Shown one piece after another: positions 30,213-40,304 of a stretch of 64,000 bases of DNA. This stretch comes from Crocinitomicaceae bacterium. Lineage in GTDB: Bacteria > Bacteroidota > Bacteroidia > Flavobacteriales_D > Crocinitomicaceae. The stretch lies in NCBI GenBank assembly GCA_021325675.1, contig JAJTCM010000003.1, forward strand, positions 496,001 to 560,000, given 5' to 3'. Position 1 is the first letter of the stretch. Each line of letters begins with the position of its first letter. A program made the translations under genes and the position numbers. The notes beneath the pieces are model-generated. The model was not told the DNA's origin. It saw only the letters and a program-made list of their open reading frames with translations, and did no database searches.

Positions 30213-30290
30213 TTACAGAATATTCGAAAATTGAACCGGAAAAATCTTCGAATCTTTGAATTTCAGATCTTCGAATTATAAAAATTTTCC

Positions 30291-30298
30291 TATTTTTG
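30291..30298 (+). promoter_or_regulatory. TAnnTTTG -7-like element upstream of yebC
   Basis: TATTTTTG 22 nt before ATG at 30321. Confidence 0.45.
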
Positions 30299-30320
30299 CC
30301 TGCCTTAATTAATACAAACG

Positions 30321-31031
30321 ATGGGAAGAGCATTTGAATACCGCAGAGCAGCCAAAGAAAAACGTTGGGACAAGATGTCCAAGTTGTTTCCGAAATTAGG
30401 AAAAGCCATCACGATGGCCGCTAAAGAAGGAGGAGTTGATCCTACAACCAACGCCAAGCTGCGTACAGCAATTCAGAATGCCAAGGCGGAGAATATGCCG
30501 AAGGACAACATCGAAAACGCAATTAAGCGCGCCAACCAGAAAGACATTGCTTCTTTCACGCAAGTGGATTATGAAGGAAAAGGCCCTCACGGCGTTTTGG
30601 TTTACGTGGAATGTGCAACGGACAACCCGACACGTACGGTAGCCAACGTAAAATCATACTTCAATAAAGCCGGCGGAGCAGTTGTGCCGAACGGTTCCCT
30701 CGAATTCATGTTCAATCGCAAATGCGTTTTTGAATTGGTAAAAACAGATGCTATCGACCCGGAAGAGCTCGAATTAAACCTCATCGATGCCGGCTGCGAA
30801 GAAATCGAAGTGACCGATGACCGCATTTTTGTTTACGGCGATTATACTTCCTTCGGAACGTTGGCGCAAGCCCTGGAAGATCTTCAACTGGAGGTAACAA
30901 AATCCAACCTGCAGCGCATCCCGACTTCCCCTGTGGAGCTTACGGAAGAGCAAATGGCGGATGTTGAGAAGATGCTCGACAAAATTGAGGACGACGACGA
31001 TATCCAGCAGGTGTTTACGAATATCGCGTAA
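30321..31031 (+). CDS. YebC/PmpR family transcriptional/translational regulator
   Basis: [71 protein letters not shown]. Confidence 0.95.
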   Translation: MGRAFEYRRAAKEKRWDKMSKLFPKLGKAITMAAKEGGVDPTTNAKLRTAIQNAKAENMPKDNIENAIKRANQKDIASFTQVDYEGKGPHGVLVYVECATDNPTRTVANVKSYFNKAGGAVVPNGSLEFMFNRKCVFELVKTDAIDPEELELNLIDAGCEEIEVTDDRIFVYGDYTSFGTLAQALEDLQLEVTKSNLQRIPTSPVELTEEQMADVEKMLDKIEDDDDIQQVFTNIA

Positions 31032-31059
31032 TTTTCACAATTAAGATTTCCCGCTGATT

Positions 31060-31249
31060 TTGGCGCAGATTTTCGCCGATATGATTGTTTGACACGGTTT
31101 TCATCAAAAACACGCGCCAAAACTTTGATTCGCTTTCCTTTTGTAGGCGGGTTTTCATCCCCACAAATAATATTACATGCCTGCGGTATTTGATTCAAAA
31201 ACACGTACTAACAAAAAATCTCGCCATCCGCGCTATTTATCTGCGCCAA
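31060..31249. repeat. Intergenic element bounded by inverted repeat TTGGCGCAGAT / ATCTGCGCCAA
   Basis: Perfect 11-bp ends at 31060-31070 and 31239-31249, with further imperfect pairing on both sides. Confidence 0.6.
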
Positions 31250-31274
31250 CCGGGAAACAATCGCTAGCAAACCT

Positions 31275-31958
31275 TCACTCGTAAAACGACTTATTCTCCT
31301 CGTAGATTAAACGGATCAGCTTCAAATCAAAAGGTGTGGTGATTTTCACATTAAACTCCTCCCCTTCCAGCAGCCTGATTTCGTAGCCCGCTTCTTCGGC
31401 CAGGGACGCATCGTCTGTGATCCCTTCGTGATATGGCAACTCGTATGATTTTTGGAGCACCTCCCGGCGAAAAACCTGCGGTGTTTGTACAATAAAATAG
31501 TTTTTGCGGTTCAACGCCCGGGTTTCGAGCTTTTCCACAAAGCGGACGGACTCTTTCACCGGGACAACCGGCAGCGCTGTTCCTGATTCTTCCGCCAGTT
31601 GAAAGGCTTCGAAGATCAGCTTGCGGCTAACCAGCGGACGAACGCCATCGTGTACGGCCACCAGCTCGCCCGTGACCAGTTTCAGGGCATTCCTGATTGA
31701 GTGAAAACGTTCTTTTCCCCCGTCAACGAGTGTATGTGGGATTTTAAAGCTGATTTTCCTGCATAAGCCTTCCCAGTAAGTGCGCCAGGTATCCGGCAAA
31801 GTAACAAGGATTTGAATTTCGGGGTCCACCCGGTGAAAACGCTCAATACTATGGGCCAAAACAGGAAGATCATCCAGCAGCAGGAACTGTTTGGGCAAAT
31901 CGCTCCCCATTCGTTTTCCGATCCCTCCGGCAGTAATAATTACAGTTTTTGTCGCCAT
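31275..31958 (-). CDS. ispD: 2-C-methyl-D-erythritol 4-phosphate cytidylyltransferase
   Basis: VIITAGGIGKRMGSDLPKQFLLLDDLPVLAHSIERF; VAVHDGVRPLVS; GITDDASLAEEAG. Confidence 0.94.
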   Translation of the reverse strand: MATKTVIITAGGIGKRMGSDLPKQFLLLDDLPVLAHSIERFHRVDPEIQILVTLPDTWRTYWEGLCRKISFKIPHTLVDGGKERFHSIRNALKLVTGELVAVHDGVRPLVSRKLIFEAFQLAEESGTALPVVPVKESVRFVEKLETRALNRKNYFIVQTPQVFRREVLQKSYELPYHEGITDDASLAEEAGYEIRLLEGEEFNVKITTPFDLKLIRLIYEENKSFYE

Positions 31959-32017
31959 ACGCATAAACAAAAAAAGGCTGCACGAGCAACCTAAATTTTT
32001 ATATCAAATAACACGGA

Positions 32018-32206
32018 TTACTTAAGCTGGTTCGGGTTATTGGCTGCTTTATCGTTGAATTTTTTCTGTGTATACATCCAGAAAGCGAAGCCAACAAAGC
32101 CCAATGCTAATAACAAATAGTTGAACTTGTTTCCAACCCAGTCAAAAAACTGGTAAGTCCACTGTAAAAAATCATTGATTGCATAAAAAACGTCTGTTGA
32201 GCTCAT
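32018..32206 (-). CDS. Small single-TM protein conserved in Bacteroidota (DUF6341-like)
   Basis: MSSTDVFYAINDFLQWTYQFFDWVGNKFNYLLLALGFVGFAFWMYTQKKFNDKAANNPNQLK. Confidence 0.75.
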   Translation of the reverse strand: MSSTDVFYAINDFLQWTYQFFDWVGNKFNYLLLALGFVGFAFWMYTQKKFNDKAANNPNQLK

Positions 32207-32327
32207 AATGTATCTAATTAATGAGGCAAAGAAACACATTTTTTTTGAAATAAAATGGATTCACCAAAAAATTTTTCAGGCTTAAAAATCAACTTTAAAC
32301 TGTTTAAAAATTGTAACTTCGCAGCCT

Positions 32328-33287
32328 ATGATCCGGATTTTTTTAGGAAACCAGGCTTATGTGCTTTTTTTGATGCCGCTTTTTGTGGTTGCTTACCTGT
32401 TCCTGAACCTTCACAGCTCTTATTTTGAGATCACGGAAGACATTGACCTGGGCTTCTGGGGATCGCTCTCTATTTCAAAATGGGTAGGCAATTTTGTGCC
32501 CTGGATCAGTGGTGTTTTTGTTTTAATCAACGCGTATTACATCAATTATTTCTTTAACTCCAACGGTTTTTACGACCGGAACAGCTACATCATTTCTTTG
32601 CTGTACATCATTTTGCTCAGCTACTACCGTTCTTTCTACTTCATGGACGGACTGCTGATTTCGCACACCTTTATATTAGCGGGATTTATGCAGCTTTATA
32701 AAATGGAGTATAATAACGACGGCCGTAAATACGCTTTTAATTCCGGGTTTTTCTTCGGTATCGCGGCTACTTTCCACCCCCCGCTGGCGCTGCTTCTGCC
32801 TTTCCTCTGGCTGATGATCACACGGATCCGTCCTTTCATTTTCCGCGAAACACTCCTGATTTCCATCGGTTTGCTCGTTCCGCTTATTTATGCTTTTTGT
32901 TCCAACCTGATCTTCAAGCATAAAATCAGCTTTAACTTTATTGAATCCACCCGGAGCTACACCCAAAAGGAGCTGATTTTCCTTTTTTCGCTCATCCTGT
33001 TTGTGTTCCTGGTGCTCACCAGCTTCTTCGGCATCCGGAACAAAGCGCTCAAAAGCTCGATCCGTTTCCGGAAAAACACCAACATCCTTTATTTGTTTCT
33101 TTTGTTTGGTTTATGTCTCGGTACGATCGATTGGTTTTTTTTTCAACAATACGAGTGGTTTTGTTTTGTTGTAATCCCGATTGCGCTTTTTCTCCCGTTC
33201 TCCTACCTGAATGTGCGTTTTAAATTTATTTCGAACGTTCTCTTTTATATTACTTTCCTTTTTTCTGTTATTAAGTTTTTCCTCTGA
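32328..33287 (+). CDS. Polytopic membrane protein, DUF6427-like
   Basis: MIRIFLGNQAYVLFLMPLFVVAYLFLNLHSSYFEITEDIDLGFW; many TM segments; next to the DUF6341-like gene. Confidence 0.75.
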   Translation: MIRIFLGNQAYVLFLMPLFVVAYLFLNLHSSYFEITEDIDLGFWGSLSISKWVGNFVPWISGVFVLINAYYINYFFNSNGFYDRNSYIISLLYIILLSYYRSFYFMDGLLISHTFILAGFMQLYKMEYNNDGRKYAFNSGFFFGIAATFHPPLALLLPFLWLMITRIRPFIFRETLLISIGLLVPLIYAFCSNLIFKHKISFNFIESTRSYTQKELIFLFSLILFVFLVLTSFFGIRNKALKSSIRFRKNTNILYLFLLFGLCLGTIDWFFFQQYEWFCFVVIPIALFLPFSYLNVRFKFISNVLFYITFLFSVIKFFL

Positions 33288-33314
33288 AGCGAGAAAAAAG
33301 CGCTTTTTTATGCT

Positions 33315-33322
33315 TATTTTTG
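33315..33322 (+). promoter_or_regulatory. TAnnTTTG -7-like element upstream of purQ
   Basis: TATTTTTG 30 nt before ATG at 33353. Confidence 0.45.
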
Positions 33323-33352
33323 TGGGCTTAAACTTAAAAAGCAAAAATACAC

Positions 33353-34039
33353 ATGAAATTCGGAGTTGTAAGCTTCCCGGGATCAAATTGCGACGAGGAC
33401 ATGGTTTATGTCCTGGAAGAAAAATTAGGTCAAAAAGTTGAAAAATTATGGCACAAGGATACCGACCTGAAAGGAGCGGATTTTATTGTTTTGCCGGGTG
33501 GGTTTTCCTACGGGGATTACCTGCGCTCCGGGGCGATTGCCAAGCTGTCACCGATCATGGGCGAAGTCATCAAACACGCTAATAAAGGCGGCTACGTGAT
33601 GGGGATTTGCAACGGTTTCCAGATTCTCACCGAGTCCGGGCTGCTGGAAGGCGCTTTGCTTCACAACAACAATCAAAAATTTATCTGCAGGAATGTTTAC
33701 CTGAAGCCGGGCAGCCAGAATACGCCGATTACTTCAGGACTTAAAGCAGATAAAGCTTATAAAATTCCGATTGCCCACGGCGAAGGACGTTTTTATGCCC
33801 CTGAGGAAACGATGGATTCCATTCTCCAGAATGACCAGGTTTTGTTCCGTTACGCTTCCGAAGAAGGAATTGTTTCCGACGAATTTAACCCGAACGGATC
33901 GCTTAACAACATTGCCGGGATCTGCAACAAAGGAAAAAATGTATTCGGCATGATGCCACACCCGGAGCGCGCTGCCGATTCCGAGCTAAACAATGAAGAT
34001 GGAAAGCTGATGTTCGAATCACTCCTGAAATTCTGTTAA
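33353..34039 (+). CDS. purQ: Phosphoribosylformylglycinamidine synthase subunit PurQ
   Basis: MKFGVVSFPGSNCDEDM...ADFIVLPGGFSYGDYLRSGAIA...VMGICNGFQILTESGLLEGALL. Confidence 0.96.
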   Translation: MKFGVVSFPGSNCDEDMVYVLEEKLGQKVEKLWHKDTDLKGADFIVLPGGFSYGDYLRSGAIAKLSPIMGEVIKHANKGGYVMGICNGFQILTESGLLEGALLHNNNQKFICRNVYLKPGSQNTPITSGLKADKAYKIPIAHGEGRFYAPEETMDSILQNDQVLFRYASEEGIVSDEFNPNGSLNNIAGICNKGKNVFGMMPHPERAADSELNNEDGKLMFESLLKFC

Positions 34040-34040
34040 T

Positions 34041-35318
34041 ATGAGAGTATTATTACTTGGCTCAGGGGGACGGGAGCACGCTTTAGCCTGGAAAATCAGT
34101 CAAAGCTCCCAATTAGACAAATTATACATCGCACCGGGAAATGCCGGTACGAAAGAGCACGGAACCAACGTAAACCTCAACATCACGGACTTTCCGGCGA
34201 TGAAGGAGTTTGTGCTCGAACACAAGATCAACATGGTCGTTGTTGGCCCTGAAGATCCGCTTGTGGAAGGAATCTATGACTTTTTCGTGAACGACAGCGA
34301 GCTGGCAAACGTTCCGGTGATCGGTCCGTCGAAGGCTGCCGCCCAGCTCGAGGGAAGCAAGGATTTCGCCAAGCAGTTCATGATGCGCCACAATATCCCA
34401 ACGGCAAAATACGCTACTTTCACCAAAAATACGCTCAAGGAAGGATACGATTTCCTCGACAGCATGAAAGCGCCGTACGTGCTTAAAGCCGACGGATTGG
34501 CTGCCGGAAAGGGTGTCCTGATCATCGACGATGTGAAAGAAGCCAAAAAAGAGCTGAAATCCATGCTCTCCGACGGAAAATTTGGCAAAGCAGGAAAACA
34601 GGTCGTTATTGAGCAATTCCTCAAAGGCATTGAGCTGAGCATGTTCGTCATCACGGACGGGGATTCATATAAAATCTTACCTGAAGCCAAAGATTACAAA
34701 CGGATTGGCGAAGGCGATACCGGCCTGAACACCGGAGGAATGGGCGCCGTTTCCCCGGTTCCATTTGCGGACAATACGTTTAAAGACAAAATCGAAAACC
34801 AGATCATTATCCCAACTGTCAAAGGTCTCAAGGCCGAAGGATTGGTTTACAAAGGTTTTATTTTCTTTGGTCTCATCCAGGTGAAAGGCGAGCCTTACGT
34901 AATTGAATACAATTGCCGTATGGGCGATCCGGAAACCGAAGTGGTAATTCCGCGCCTCAAATCAGATATTTTAGACCTTTTTGAAGGGGTTGCCAGCAAT
35001 ACGCTTTCCGAGCGCGACATCCAGTTTGACGACCGCAGCGCGGCCACGATCATGATGGTTTCAGGCGGCTACCCGGAAGAATACCAGAAAGGAAAAGTCA
35101 TTTACGGGCTCAACGCCATCAACGGGAGCCTTGTTTTTCATGCAGGAACCCTTGCTGACGGGCCAACGGTGCTTTCTGCCGGCGGACGGGTGCTGGCCGT
35201 AACTTCCCTTGGAAAAACGCTTGACCTGGCACTGGAAAAATCATACGGGAATATTCAGAATATTGAGTTTGAGAATGCTTTTTACAGAAAAGATATTGGA
35301 AAAGATGTCCTCGTTTGA
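34041..35318 (+). CDS. purD: Phosphoribosylamine--glycine ligase
   Basis: MRVLLLGSGGREHALAWKI; APYVLKADGLAAGKGVLI; NTGGMGAVSPVPF. Confidence 0.97.
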   Translation: MRVLLLGSGGREHALAWKISQSSQLDKLYIAPGNAGTKEHGTNVNLNITDFPAMKEFVLEHKINMVVVGPEDPLVEGIYDFFVNDSELANVPVIGPSKAAAQLEGSKDFAKQFMMRHNIPTAKYATFTKNTLKEGYDFLDSMKAPYVLKADGLAAGKGVLIIDDVKEAKKELKSMLSDGKFGKAGKQVVIEQFLKGIELSMFVITDGDSYKILPEAKDYKRIGEGDTGLNTGGMGAVSPVPFADNTFKDKIENQIIIPTVKGLKAEGLVYKGFIFFGLIQVKGEPYVIEYNCRMGDPETEVVIPRLKSDILDLFEGVASNTLSERDIQFDDRSAATIMMVSGGYPEEYQKGKVIYGLNAINGSLVFHAGTLADGPTVLSAGGRVLAVTSLGKTLDLALEKSYGNIQNIEFENAFYRKDIGKDVLV

Positions 35319-35352
35319 TTTTTTTTGGTATCTTTAACTTGTTAATCATCCA

Positions 35353-36609
35353 ATGGACCCTACCCAGCTTATCATCATTTCTTGCCTGATTTTTACCGCC
35401 TTCAGCTCGGGTATTGAGATTTCTTTTATTACTTCCAACCGTCTCAAAATCGAGCTGGACAGGAACAAAGGTTCCCTCAACGGCCGTATTTCTGCTTATT
35501 TCTATAAAAACGAAGGGCATTTCATTGCTACACTGCTTTTGGGCAACAACATTTCCCTGGTAATTTTCGGGATTTATTTTGCCCAGATGTTAAACCCCGT
35601 TATTGAAAACTGGGGCGTAGCGAATGATTTCCTCGTACTTTTTATCCAAACGATTTTATCAACTATTCTCGTCCTCACCTTAGGTGAATTTTTGCCAAAG
35701 GCTGTCTTCCAGCTCAACCCGAACGGCTTCCTGAAAACCTTTGCCATCCCGATGTGGCTCGTTTACTGGATTTTATATATCCCGACAAGTGTCATCATGT
35801 TCATCAGTACACAATTGCTCAAGCTTTTCAAAGTCGAGATGAAAAACAGTGAAAAAGTGTTTTCGAAGGTCGATCTTGAGCATTATGTGCAGGATCTCAA
35901 CAAGCGGATCAAGGAAGAGGAAGATTTTGGGAATGAGATGCAGATCCTGCAAAACGCGCTTGATTTCTCCAAAATCAAAGCCCGCGACTGTATGGTGCCC
36001 CGCCCGGAACTGATTGCTATAAGTGTAGATATGGAAGTCCAGGAGCTGCATGGCCTTTTTGTTAAAACCGGTATTTCCAAAATCCTCATTTACCGCGACA
36101 ATATTGACAACGTGATCGGTTACGTCCACTCTTTTGACATGTTCCGCAAGCCAACTGCAATTAACCAGGTGCTGCGCTCCATTTCTTTTGTTCCAGCTGC
36201 TATTCCCGCCAAGGAGCTCCTGGAAATTTTCACCCAGCGTAAATCCAATATCGCCATTGTAGTGGACGAATACGGTGGAACGGCCGGCGTAATCACCATC
36301 GAAGACATTATCGAGGAAATTTTCGGCGATATTGAAGATGAACATGATGTGGAAGATTGGCTTGAAGAGAAAATCAGTGAAACGGAATACCGCTTTTCAG
36401 GCCGCGTCGAGATCGATTACCTGAACGAAACCTATCACCTTAATTTTGACGAATCCGAAGAATACGAAACCCTCGGAGGGCTCATCATCCATCAGCTTGA
36501 AACTTTCCCTGAAGCCGGAACGGAAGTCGATTTAGGACATTACAAGCTTTTCATCGAGGAAGTCTCCGATCGCCGGATTGAAGTCGTGAAGCTGATGATT
36601 GAAGAATGA
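35353..36609 (+). CDS. Hemolysin/CorC family protein (CNNM + CBS + transporter-associated domain; GldE-like)
   Basis: FSSGIEISFITSNRLKIELDRNKG; ARDCMVPRPELIAIS; IAIVVDEYGGTAGVITIEDIIEEIFGDIEDEHD. Confidence 0.9.
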   Translation: MDPTQLIIISCLIFTAFSSGIEISFITSNRLKIELDRNKGSLNGRISAYFYKNEGHFIATLLLGNNISLVIFGIYFAQMLNPVIENWGVANDFLVLFIQTILSTILVLTLGEFLPKAVFQLNPNGFLKTFAIPMWLVYWILYIPTSVIMFISTQLLKLFKVEMKNSEKVFSKVDLEHYVQDLNKRIKEEEDFGNEMQILQNALDFSKIKARDCMVPRPELIAISVDMEVQELHGLFVKTGISKILIYRDNIDNVIGYVHSFDMFRKPTAINQVLRSISFVPAAIPAKELLEIFTQRKSNIAIVVDEYGGTAGVITIEDIIEEIFGDIEDEHDVEDWLEEKISETEYRFSGRVEIDYLNETYHLNFDESEEYETLGGLIIHQLETFPEAGTEVDLGHYKLFIEEVSDRRIEVVKLMIEE

Positions 36610-36617
36610 TTAAAAAA

Positions 36618-36752
36618 GCCACGAATACACGATTGTGCGTGTGTTGGACATCCATTCAAAACCATTTCACAAATTAAATAATTCACAACGTGAATTATAT
36701 TAGTGCAATTTTATCTTAATCCCGATATTAATTAAATTCGTGCATTCGTGGC
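36618..36752 (+). repeat. MITE-like inverted-repeat element, copy A
   Basis: Ends GCCACGAATACACGA (36618-36632) / AATTCGTGCATTCGTGGC (36735-36752); inner hairpin ATAATTCAC-AAC-GTGAATTAT (36678-36698); core homologous to copy B. Confidence 0.8.
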
Positions 36753-36989
36753 AACTGTCCTCAGCCCATCTAATACACTATCCTTTTATACGTTAGGCTC
36801 GGATACAGAGAATTTTTAATTAAACAAATTATTTCTTACAGATATGATTAGAGAAATCATAGTATCCAAGGATAATTTCATAGTATCCATAAGGGTAATT
36901 TGTGGCTTCCCGAAATCAAACACCTTGTTTTATCATTTTTTATGATATGCGTGCAGAGCTTTTTTTTTGCATACTTCTCTCGAATTCAT

Positions 36990-36997
36990 TATATTTG
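36990..36997 (+). promoter_or_regulatory. TAnnTTTG -7-like element upstream of the small ORF at ~37002..37382
   Basis: TATATTTG matches the consensus. Confidence 0.45.
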
Positions 36998-37001
36998 CGG
37001 G

Positions 37002-37382
37002 GTGAAAAGCTTGCTCATCTTTCTTTTAATTTCCGTTTTCATGCTGAATGGTTCTCTTCGTGAGCTGTTTAAAGTGCCGGTTATGATCACCCATTTCACA
37101 GAACATCAGAAAGTCAATGAGGATCTCAGCTTGCTGGAATTCTTGTCGATGCATTATGTTGGGGATGATATGAATGACAAAGACCAGGACAGGGATATGG
37201 AGCTTCCATTCAAGAAGATTGATATTTCTTTGTCCTTAGAGATCATCGCTGTGCCGCTGGCTAAGCTGGATTTTGAGAAAAAGCAGATTTTTCATACACC
37301 CAAAACAACGATTCCCGCATCCCGGGACTCCAACGTTTCAAGCCCTTTCCTGAACTGTCTTTTCAGGCCTCCGATTGCTTAG
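37002..37382 (+). CDS. Small hypothetical exported/membrane-anchored protein
   Basis: VKSLLIFLLISVFMLNGSLRELFKVPVMITHFTEHQKVNEDLSLLEFLSMHYVGDDMNDKDQD; start uncertain (ORF track 36900). Confidence 0.5.
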   Translation: MKSLLIFLLISVFMLNGSLRELFKVPVMITHFTEHQKVNEDLSLLEFLSMHYVGDDMNDKDQDRDMELPFKKIDISLSLEIIAVPLAKLDFEKKQIFHTPKTTIPASRDSNVSSPFLNCLFRPPIA

Positions 37383-37512
37383 CATTTTTCCCTGAATTCA
37401 TCGGGAACCATTTCCTGAATAAAGCAAGGATCAGCATTCATTTGCCGGTCGTTGCATCAACCTGTCGTATTCCACAGGTAAAAATTTGAATCATAAATTA
37501 TTAAAAAAAACC

Positions 37513-37950
37513 ATGAAAAAATTAAGCATTTTGCTGGTTTTGTGCAGCGCATTCTTTGTGTTGCCGGCCTGCAGCAAGAAAAAACAAATTAAAAACATTA
37601 CGTCCGAAATCACGGAAGGAAGCTGGAGAATTTCAAGCTACATCGACGACAGCGAAGATGAAACCAGCGATTATTCCGGGGACACATTCACCTTCAAAAG
37701 CGATGGAACACTTATCGTAACGGGGACACATCAGGCAACGGGAAGCTGGGCTGTTACAAAAGAAGATAACAGCAACGACGACGATGTTTTTGATGACCGC
37801 CATGTTGAATTTATCATCAGCCTGCCGGCTTTGTTAGACGATTTGACCGACGACTGGGAAGTTGAATCGCATTCATCCTCCAGACTGGAGCTGAAAGACA
37901 AAAGCGGCGGTGATGGCAGCGAAGATTACCTGACCTTCGTGAAAATCTAA
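37513..37950 (+). CDS. Hypothetical lipoprotein, lipocalin-like
   Basis: MKKLSILLVLCSAFFVLPACSKKK lipobox; GSWRISSYIDDSEDETSDYSGDTFTFKSDGTLIVTGTHQATGSW. Confidence 0.75.
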   Translation: MKKLSILLVLCSAFFVLPACSKKKQIKNITSEITEGSWRISSYIDDSEDETSDYSGDTFTFKSDGTLIVTGTHQATGSWAVTKEDNSNDDDVFDDRHVEFIISLPALLDDLTDDWEVESHSSSRLELKDKSGGDGSEDYLTFVKI

Positions 37951-38024
37951 ACCTGTCGCAACCCGGTCTTGTTTCCAAAACGAGGCAAGTTCCGGCGAGC
38001 GAAAATGAAAAAAACGGAGGCGAA

Positions 38025-38061
38025 AAGGTGGGCATGAGTAATTCATGTCCGCCTTTTTTTT
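38025..38061 (+). terminator. Rho-independent terminator
   Basis: AAGGTGGGCATGA-gtaat-TCATGTCCGCCTT then a T-run; 13-bp stem with two wobble pairs. Confidence 0.85.
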
Positions 38062-38087
38062 ATATTCGTACTACCATTTCAAAACGC

Positions 38088-38669
38088 ATGACCTTTAAAC
38101 GTATCTATATTCCCTTGCTTGTAATTGCAGTCGTGGGCCTGGCGGTATCAGCTTTTCAATTTAAAACGGAAAGCAAAGCACAAGGCAAATCCCTCCGGGA
38201 AATTGTCCAGGAGCGTAAAATACCGGGAAAGAGCCTGAAAATTTACGTGAAGAAAAAGAAGCGTACGCTTTCCGTCTTTTACAAAGATTCCTGCCTGATC
38301 ACCTATCCCTGTGTATTGGGATTTGCACCCGACGGCGATAAAATGCAGGAAGGAGACGGGAAAACCCCGGAAGGAAAATTCGGGATCAAATCTATGTACC
38401 CGCACAAGAGCTGGACGTATTTCATTTGGTTTGATTACCCGAACGCCACTTCACGCGAACGTTTCGAGAAACGCAAAAAGGACGGCACCATCCCAAAAAA
38501 TGCCCGGATCGGCGGCGAAGTCGGCATTCACGGTGTTCCGGAAGGTTCCGACAGCGCCATTGACGAAAAACAGGACTGGACGCTTGGGTGTATTTCTCTC
38601 AAAAATTCCGATATCACCGATTTATACAAGTCCATTTCCACCGAAACGAAAATAGAGATTGTCCCTTAA
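38088..38669 (+). CDS. L,D-transpeptidase family protein
   Basis: YPCVLGFAPDGDKMQEGDGKTPEGKFGI; EVGIHGVPEG...DWTLGCISLKNSDI; start reset from GTG 38028, which lies inside the terminator. Confidence 0.87.
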   Translation: MTFKRIYIPLLVIAVVGLAVSAFQFKTESKAQGKSLREIVQERKIPGKSLKIYVKKKKRTLSVFYKDSCLITYPCVLGFAPDGDKMQEGDGKTPEGKFGIKSMYPHKSWTYFIWFDYPNATSRERFEKRKKDGTIPKNARIGGEVGIHGVPEGSDSAIDEKQDWTLGCISLKNSDITDLYKSISTETKIEIVP

Positions 38670-38710
38670 TTTTCCTGCGTTAAAAAAGCCGAAAACAAAT
38701 TTGTTTTCAT

Positions 38711-38718
38711 TACTTTTG
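38711..38718 (+). promoter_or_regulatory. TAnnTTTG -7-like element upstream of the carboxylase gene
   Basis: TACTTTTG 23 nt before ATG at 38742. Confidence 0.45.
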
Positions 38719-38741
38719 CTCCATTCTTTACACAAACAAAC

Positions 38742-40280
38742 ATGGATTTAAGTCAGGCATTGATTGAAAAACGGAAGCAGTCGCAATTGGGCGGCGGACA
38801 GGCACGGATTGACAAACAGCACCAACAGGGAAAATTGACAGCCCGCGAGCGTGTAACTCTTCTATTGGATGATAATTCTTTCCAGGAAATGGGTATGTTC
38901 ATCCAGCACCGTTCCACTTCTTTCGGACTTGACAAGCAGCTCATCCCGGGCGATGGTGTAATCACCGGCTATGGAACGATCCACGGGCGCTTGGTATACG
39001 TTTTTTCACAGGATTTTACAGTTTTGGGTGGATCACTTTCTGAAACGCATGCAGAAAAGATTTGTAAGATCATGGACCTGGCAATGAAAAATGGCGCCCC
39101 GGTTATCGGTTTGAATGACTCTGGCGGTGCGCGGATCCAGGAAGGTGTTGTTTCCCTTGCAGGTTATGCCGATATTTTCTACCGCAATACGCGTTCATCC
39201 GGGGTTATCCCGCAAATCAGCGTAATCATGGGGCCATGTGCCGGTGGTGCGGTTTACAGCCCGGCGCTGACGGATTTTATTTTCATGGTGGAAGATACTT
39301 CCTACATGTTCGTTACTGGTCCAAACGTTGTGAAAACCGTAACGCACGAAGAAGTAACTTCGGAAGACCTGGGCGGGGCAAAGACACACGCTGAAAAATC
39401 CGGAGTGAACCATTTCACAGCTGCAAACGATGTTGCCTGTCTCAAAAAAGTGCGCGATTTCATGACTTACATGCCGCAAAACTACGGGGAACTGGCGCCA
39501 ACAACCAAATTTGAATTCAGCAACTCCAAAACGGAGATGATCAAACATATTTTACCGGCTAACGCCACGCTGCCTTATGATATCCGCCAGGTGATCGACT
39601 GCGTAATCGACGACAATTCTTTCCGCGAAGTGCAGGAGGATTTTGCCAAAAATATCGTCGTAGGCTTCGGACGCCTCGAAGGTCGCACCATCGGGATCAT
39701 CGCCAACCAACCGAACGCGCTTGCCGGCGTATTAGATATCGATTCTTCCCGCAAGGGTGGACGTTTTGTACGTTTCTGTGATTCCTTCAATATTCCGCTT
39801 TTGGTGTTCGAGGATGTCCCGGGCTTTTTACCGGGAACCGACCAGGAATGGCGCGGGATCATCACCCATGGGGCGAAGCTGCTCTACGCTTTTTCCGAAG
39901 CAACTGTGCCTAGAATCACTGTAATTACGCGTAAAGCTTACGGAGGTGCGTATGATGTCATGAACTCCAAGAATATTGGCGCCGATTTGAATTTTGCCTG
40001 GCCAACTGCCGAAATCGCCGTAATGGGTGCAAAAGGCGCGGCAGAAATTATCTTCAAAAAAGAAATCTCCGAAGCCGCAGATCCTGAAGCCAAATGGAAA
40101 GAAAAAGAAGCGGAATACGCTGAAATGTTCGCCAATCCTTACAAAGCTGCCGAGCGTGGTTTCGTGGACGACGTGATCCTGCCGGAAGAAACGCGTACCA
40201 AACTGATCGCCGCTTTCAAATCGCTCGAAAATAAAGCGGAATCTTTGCCAAAGAAAAAACACGGGAATATTCCGTTGTAA
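38742..40280 (+). CDS. Acyl-CoA carboxylase, carboxyltransferase (beta) subunit
   Basis: [62 protein letters not shown]. Confidence 0.95.
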   Translation: MDLSQALIEKRKQSQLGGGQARIDKQHQQGKLTARERVTLLLDDNSFQEMGMFIQHRSTSFGLDKQLIPGDGVITGYGTIHGRLVYVFSQDFTVLGGSLSETHAEKICKIMDLAMKNGAPVIGLNDSGGARIQEGVVSLAGYADIFYRNTRSSGVIPQISVIMGPCAGGAVYSPALTDFIFMVEDTSYMFVTGPNVVKTVTHEEVTSEDLGGAKTHAEKSGVNHFTAANDVACLKKVRDFMTYMPQNYGELAPTTKFEFSNSKTEMIKHILPANATLPYDIRQVIDCVIDDNSFREVQEDFAKNIVVGFGRLEGRTIGIIANQPNALAGVLDIDSSRKGGRFVRFCDSFNIPLLVFEDVPGFLPGTDQEWRGIITHGAKLLYAFSEATVPRITVITRKAYGGAYDVMNSKNIGADLNFAWPTAEIAVMGAKGAAEIIFKKEISEAADPEAKWKEKEAEYAEMFANPYKAAERGFVDDVILPEETRTKLIAAFKSLENKAESLPKKKHGNIPL

Positions 40281-40304
40281 GCGTTTTTTTTGTAAATTAG
40301 TCCT

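Noticed and set aside
31085-31267. 60-aa plus-strand ORF after yebC
   Set aside because: Sits inside the inverted-repeat spacer 31060..31249; composition reflects the repeat, not a protein.
33288-33310. AAGCG...CGCTTTTTT as a terminator after the DUF6427-like gene
   Set aside because: Only a 5-bp stem with a long loop; too weak to call without transcript data.
35773-36345. 190-aa minus-strand ORF antisense to the CBS/hemolysin-family gene
   Set aside because: No domain signal; overlaps a clear conserved gene.
38028-38087. GTG-initiated N-terminal extension of the L,D-transpeptidase
   Set aside because: The extension is encoded by the terminator hairpin and T run; ATG at 38088 gives a normal signal-anchor start.
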